Part shown: in pieces, positions 59,533 through 64,000 of the stretch
Numbering within the stretch: position 1 is the first letter of the stretch
How the letters are laid out: the number at the start of each line of letters is the position of its first letter
Origin: Nymphaea colorata
Taxonomy: Eukaryota > Streptophyta > Magnoliopsida > Nymphaeales > Nymphaeaceae
DNA: 64,000 nt
Direction: 5' to 3'
Assembly (NCBI RefSeq): GCF_008831285.2
Contig: NC_045148.1
Coordinates: 12,527,183-12,591,182 of the forward strand
Notes under the pieces: model-generated
Database searches by the model: none
Told to the model about the DNA's origin: nothing
Seen by the model: the letters and a program-made list of their open reading frames with translations, nothing else
Translations under genes and position numbers: made by a program

Positions 59533-59700
59533 GTTTCAACTAAATGACCCTCTTGGCAATCAACTTTACACAAAGAACAAGTGATTTTTCAACTTGCATA
59601 GAAGTAGACCATTGCCATGCGAGTGTCATTTGAAGTCATCTCTTTGAAACAACAAAAGTTTGCAATAAATGAAGGATTTAGTACCTTTCATGTAGAGACC

Positions 59701-60311
59701 TATGTAATATGGGTACCTTAATTTTGGTGGAGTACTTGTACCAGTCGGGTGCGACACGGGTATAGGTGCGGGTACGGTGTCGGGTGTGGCTCAGGTACCA
59801 GTCAATAGGTATCGGATACAGTCAACGTACCCAGGTCTGTATCTGTCCAAAAACAGATTCGGTCAATGTTGACCGCGTTCATTTTCGTCCAAACTTAGGT
59901 TTTTTTTGTTTTCTTATTTCCTTTCAAAAACGCAGAGCCTCGACAAACTTGTGGGCGACGTCAGCGACCTCCAGCAACCTCTTGCGACCTTCCTGCATGA
60001 ACTATTTTTTCTTTTTATTGTTGTTCTTATTAGTTTTTTTTATTTTCCTACAGGAAAATTCGACTAATGTTTATATTTGACTGTCTAAGGGGCTGTTCGG
60101 TTGTCCATATGTTTAAAGTTTTTCATAGGTTTCTTAAAAATGCTGCTGCAAGATCCGTTGATATATATTTTCTATGTTGTTTATTTGTTTATGTTGGTAT
60201 ATATTTTTTATTTTGATATATATTTTCTAAGTATTTCATCTTATATATATATATATATATATATATGGCCGTACCCGCGGCCATTCCGGCAGCCGTACCT
60301 ATGTGACATAG
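59701..60311. mobile_element. 611-bp Mutator-like element
   Basis: Flanked by a perfect 9-bp duplication GTAGAGACC (59692-59700 and 60312-60320), the size typical of the Mutator superfamily. The ends TATGTAATATGGGTACC and (inverted) CTATGTCACATAGGTACGG are imperfect inverted repeats. GGTGCGGGTACGGTGTCGGG-type sequence lies near the left end and GGCCGTACCCGCGGCC near the right. A (TA)n run occupies 60242-60266. No transposase. Confidence 0.7.
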
Positions 60312-60417
60312 GTAGAGACCAACCTCCCATGCATTCAATGTGTGTATACCTTTCTTCAATGCAAGATTGATCTTGCATGCACAAATTTGGTCTCAAATCA
60401 GTTTTTTATGTTTGTAC

Positions 60418-61145
60418 CAATGTTATCCGTATCGTACGATACACACGCGTGTCTGCGATATTTATCGTATAGGTCTAAAAAACCTATACGATACGCTTAC
60501 AATACACGATACACTTGTATATCGTAAGCGTATCGCCCGTATCGTACGATACAGACACCATATCGTACGATACGGGCGATACACCCCTTTATCGTACGAT
60601 ATGGGGAAAAACACAAAATTATTTAATTCTTAAAGTTTAAACATTCCTCCCTCTCTTTCTTCTTATATTTAAATACTCCAAGAGACGTGGGAGGGAGAGA
60701 TTTTGCCCATTTTCATAAAAAATAACCGAGGATTCATCGATTTGGGGAGATATTATCGTTGAATCATGAAAGATGATAACTATATGTTTTGAACTTATGA
60801 AATTGTGATGTAATCTAAGTCCTAAGACTCCAAGTCCTAAGACTCTAAGTCCTAAGATTCTATAAAATTTTCAAGTTTAAAATTGTGATGGATGCTTATT
60901 ATGTTATTTTGAATCTCTGATTTCTTATTTTTGAATGTGTTGTTGATACAAATGAATGTTCCTTATGTATGATGATCTTTTTGATATTTGAAAACATTTT
61001 TATTGATTTTTATTTTTTGTTTAGTTTTTTCAAATTTTTAATGATTTTTTTAAATTTTTTTGGGATTTTTGTTTGCGATACGTTACGATACGGCGTATAG
61101 GTCGGCCTGACCGATACGCAATACGCTACACCTTTTATAACATTG
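60418..61145. mobile_element. 728-bp non-autonomous hAT-type element, copy 2
   Basis: Same family as 32706-33429: termini CAATGTTAT and ATAACATTG, with a perfect 8-bp duplication GTTTGTAC (60410-60417 and 61146-61153). The subterminal arrays are rich in CGTATCG and CGTACGATAC palindromes, and the middle has the same triple AAGTCCTAAGACTCT repeat. It ends 225 bases before PAT1 exon 4. Confidence 0.92.
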
Positions 61146-61370
61146 GTTTGTACCATGTTGCACTCCATTACCTACAAGATTACAACACTTTATAGGACCC
61201 AATTTCCTGCCTAGATAGTTTTATTCAGTACCTTTTTTAAATGTCCCTATGCATATGTGTACATGCACGCGTGCGCACATACACACACACACACACATAT
61301 ATATAGATATATATATATTGATTTAGATAAGTGCTGCTTCCTTTATTAAGCTGACCATTTCTTTTAACAG

Positions 61371-61440
61371 CTAAACAAGGCTGATGAGGAGCCAAGGAGC
61401 ATAGAGAGCATTGGAAATCGTGAGTTTTTGTCCAGAGAAA
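61371..61440 (+). CDS. PAT1: PAT1 homologue, coding exon 4
   Basis: Follows the acceptor TTCTTTTAACAG and ends at a consensus donor A/GTAAGT. It encodes LNKADEEPRSIESIGNREFL then SRE, plus one base of the next codon. In plant PAT1 the corresponding segment (LNK.. to ..RESS) leads into the region around AAEW in the next exon, which is not in this window. Phase 1 at the end predicts that the next exon starts with two bases completing an Arg, Ser or similar codon. Confidence 0.82.
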
Positions 61441-63096
61441 GTAAGTAACTAATTTGATAAGGTGTTCTTTCTAATTTATGCTATCATTTACACAATTTTT
61501 AGTAGATCTAGTCTAGGCCGGATGATTTTTCTTTTCCTGTTGTTAAAACAAAAGAAACATTTGGTGTCATTTTCCTTTGTTCCCCATTTTCATCTTTCTA
61601 ATGCAAAAGAAGAGATGGTGCTTCTTTTTACTTTGGTCCTAATTTGGGTGGTACCATTTACACAAAAAGTTCCTGGTACATCCATGATTCCAACATATGT
61701 CTGATCACATCTGATTTCTATCTTAAAGAAACTTTTTGAATGAAATGGTTTTGTTTTTTTATAAGTTTTCATGATCAGCAGTTTCACATCAAGGTAAAAT
61801 AGTTATTACATCAGTTAGTTACAGATAGTACCTTGAGATCTCCTTGTTTGCTATATGATATGAGGCACAAAAATTCGGTGTTTGTCATATCCTCAGTATC
61901 ATCACGTTCATAGTAGGGAGCACAGTCACAAGGCAATATTTTGAAAACGTTACATTTTTATGAGGGCCCATCTGAATACATGGAACTTGAGACGGAACTC
62001 TGGTTGAAATTTGGTTGAAAGTTCTAGCCGCAGACAAACACAGAACTTTAGTGCTGGGAGTTTTGAAGCCATTATGGAACTTTAGTACTGGCATTAAAGT
62101 TCTACCTGAAAAGGTGGAACTTTAATGCTGGAAGAAATCTTTTCCCTGTTAACTTCTCAATTTGACAAACAAATGGGGTAAATGGAAGGTATAACAGAGA
62201 TTCCACCAAAGAAGTATCTGGTACTAAATACTCAACAGTTTTAAGCCCTGATTTTTAGTTCTAGGTATTTAAAATTTCAAATGCTACCTGAAAGAACAGT
62301 ATAAGCTGTTTTTAAAGGGAAAATCCCATGATATGTTGAATGTGTTGGTGAAAAAAATATTTCTCATGATATTATCATGATATTAATGCGATGTTTTTCC
62401 CCTTTATGTAAAAGAAGCTTTTTGTTATGTATTTTTACTGCATGTCTTCATTCATTTGTTATTTTAATTTTTTAAAAATTTATTCTGAATCCTTATCAAT
62501 ACTTGTAAGAAAATTGTTATATAGCTCTTAATTTCACAATATTTTTTATGATTTTATCATATATTTTTTAAGTTAGTGAATTCTGGGGGAAAACAACTTT
62601 GACAAAAAATACTGAAGAAAAAAATTCCAATAAGAACCAAGGACTGTATTTGGGACCATGGTAAGAAGTTACAAGGTCATTTTTTCCCTCGAATTTCTTG
62701 CTACCAATACCTTGGTCAAGATTTTCCCCCATGTCCACATCAACCAGGTCACTACTACTGCTTCAGCATTTATGAGATTGTAGTGGTCTGATTCCTTGAC
62801 ATGCCCTTATGCTTGTTAGAAAGGCACAAACTTTGACCTGTTGTCCATTAAGAATTTGTTCATATCAGGTTCGTATATGTTTTCATAATATTGGTTCTAC
62901 CTTCTAAGTATCAAATTTTTTCTACAAATTCCACATTCGTATCTTGAAACTTGAAAGTAATGCTCAAACTGTAAAATGTTTGGGAAAGGCCAGCCCTCAT
63001 GGGGGCATCATGATCACTACTTTAGGATGAGATGGTGGGCCTTATTCTGCATGTCATTGTTGTTAATGTGTTATTGTTGCTTGATTTCTTACCATT

Positions 63097-63099
63097 TAC

Positions 63100-63141
<42 letters not shown>
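63097..63141. repeat. (TC)n(AC)n compound microsatellite
   Basis: About 22 bases of TC followed by about 20 bases of AC. Confidence 0.93.
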
Positions 63142-63799
63142 TGCACACAACACAAATTGGCTCCGAAAAAAATGTCAAAGCTAAGCCTAAGGTAGGTGAT
63201 TTTATCCTATATGTTTTTTCTAATTCAATACACTTAAACTATTGGTGACTTTCTCACAAACTATCATCTGATCTTTGTACCTCTTTGCTTGCTTTGGCTC
63301 TCAAGCTGGCAATTCCTAGGGATCCTTGCTGCGTCCTTTAACTCAAGACCTTGTTTTGTACATAATTTTCTTTTTTAAAAGATTCAATAGTAATAATTCA
63401 TTCATGTTTTACAATTTATATGTTACTCAACTGGGTTGCAATTTATACTTGACAAAGTTGTTAACTATGTCAAATCAATGTTAGTATGGGTGTAGTGGAG
63501 CAATATATATATATATATCATGGCCGCAGAATCGTTCTTGGAAAAATATCGGTGAGGTTTTTCTCGGTTATTTTTTGGTGAAGCTATTTTTCTTGGAAAA
63601 ATCTGAGGAAAATCTCAGCATTTGTTTGAAAAATAGAAAAAATGGTATGTAAAAGTAAAATACACAAAAATCTAAGGAGAGAACATAAAACTAACATTTA
63701 ACAATCACAATACCATATTCAATATGGCAAACTAACAAAGCTATATATGAACATTAGAAAATAGAAATTGACAAAATACACAACCATGATCAAGTCTTA

Positions 63800-64000
63800 A
63801 TCTTTATCCCGTGAAGTAGGTCAGAGTCTTCATTTATCCTACACTCACATCTTGTTCTTTGTCTTCCAAAGCATCATTATTTTTTTTTTTATCATCTAAA
63901 GAAGAATAGTTCTCCATCTCGGTATTTATATTTTCTTCTTTAGCAAATGGGTTCAGATGGTCTATATTGATTGGATTTGCATCTGCTGTATTTCTGCAGC
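63800..64000 (-). pseudogene. hAT transposase C-terminal remnant at right edge
   Basis: On the minus strand ADANPINIDHLNPFAKEENI and NTEMENYSSLDDKKK resemble the acidic C-terminal tail after the dimerisation domain in plant hAT transposases (compare PISLENFDD in intron 2). Cut by the window edge. Confidence 0.45.

Larger units (their letters stand above)
24257..64000 (+). other. PAT1: PAT1 locus (5' part), giant TE-filled introns
   Basis: The four coding exons splice as 73 + 152 + 57 + 70 bases with consistent phases (1, 0, 0, 1) and GT-AG borders. Introns measure 3293, 15729 and 17274 bases, and at least 2560 bases for the fourth. The window ends before the long exon(s) that encode the proline/glutamine-rich middle and the C-terminal PAT1 domain. 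Every retroelement and transposase gene recognised within introns 2-4 lies on the opposite strand. Confidence 0.8.
61441..64000 (+). other. PAT1 intron 4 (continues beyond the window)
   Basis: AT-rich; no further PAT1 exon recognised. Contains a (TC)n(AC)n microsatellite at about 63097-63141 and a hAT remnant at the right edge. Confidence 0.65.

Noticed and set aside
63145-63191. Possible PAT1 exon 5 ending at AAG/GTAGGT
   Set aside because: No acceptor in the right phase, and the peptide does not resemble the segment that follows exon 4 in PAT1 proteins.

Overview
The window is nuclear DNA from a flowering plant with a repeat-rich genome. The evidence is plant-type Ty1/copia and Ty3/gypsy elements primed by initiator-Met tRNA, hAT and Mutator-like DNA elements, AT-rich intergenic sequence with long (TA)n tracts, and one host gene with plant exon structure and GT-AG introns. 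I cannot name the species. No rRNA, tRNA or CRISPR locus is visible.

The only host gene I can support is the 5' part of a PAT1 homologue (mRNA-decapping activator), on the + strand from about 24.3 kb to beyond the right edge. Four coding exons join in one reading frame: 24793-24865, 28159-28310, 44040-44096 and 61371-61440. They encode the conserved acidic N-terminus (FDASQYAFFGK, EEVELGGL, SELDDLATTFMK). Only 352 coding bases are spread over 36.6 kb. Introns 2 and 3 are 15.7 and 17.3 kb, swollen by transposable elements, and the rest of the gene lies beyond 64000.

Left of the gene (1-24 kb) is layered retrotransposon debris. It holds a piece of a Tat-like gypsy LTR (1-1335), a copia RT/RNase H remnant with its LTR (1438-2984), and a complete but decayed copia element (5115-12525, TSD CCGCC) split by a gypsy solo LTR (6372-8932). 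It also holds a truncated Tat-like gypsy element on the minus strand (about 16.4-20.9 kb) and a copia deletion derivative that kept both LTRs and only an RT/RNase H stub (21177-22560).

Intron 2 is a nested insertion. A gypsy solo LTR (31824-43744) was hit by a 724-bp hAT-type element (32706-33429) and by an 8.1-kb hAT element (33959-42041). The large hAT was in turn hit by a copia element (34870-40307). Each event has matching target-site duplications, and a second LTR copy at 47.6-50.2 kb shows the empty sites of both hAT insertions.

Intron 3 carries a GC-rich segment (45.5-47.6 kb), a Del/Tekay-like chromovirus (47.6-57.9 kb) split by a very young copia element (50438-55657), and at least four small inverted-repeat elements. 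All retroelements and transposase genes recognised inside PAT1 lie antisense to it. The most novel-looking component is the hAT family with termini CAATGTTAT and dense palindromes of the type GTATCGTACGATAC. It has two about 725-bp copies, each with a perfect 8-bp TSD, plus the large BED/DUF659 transposase-bearing relative.
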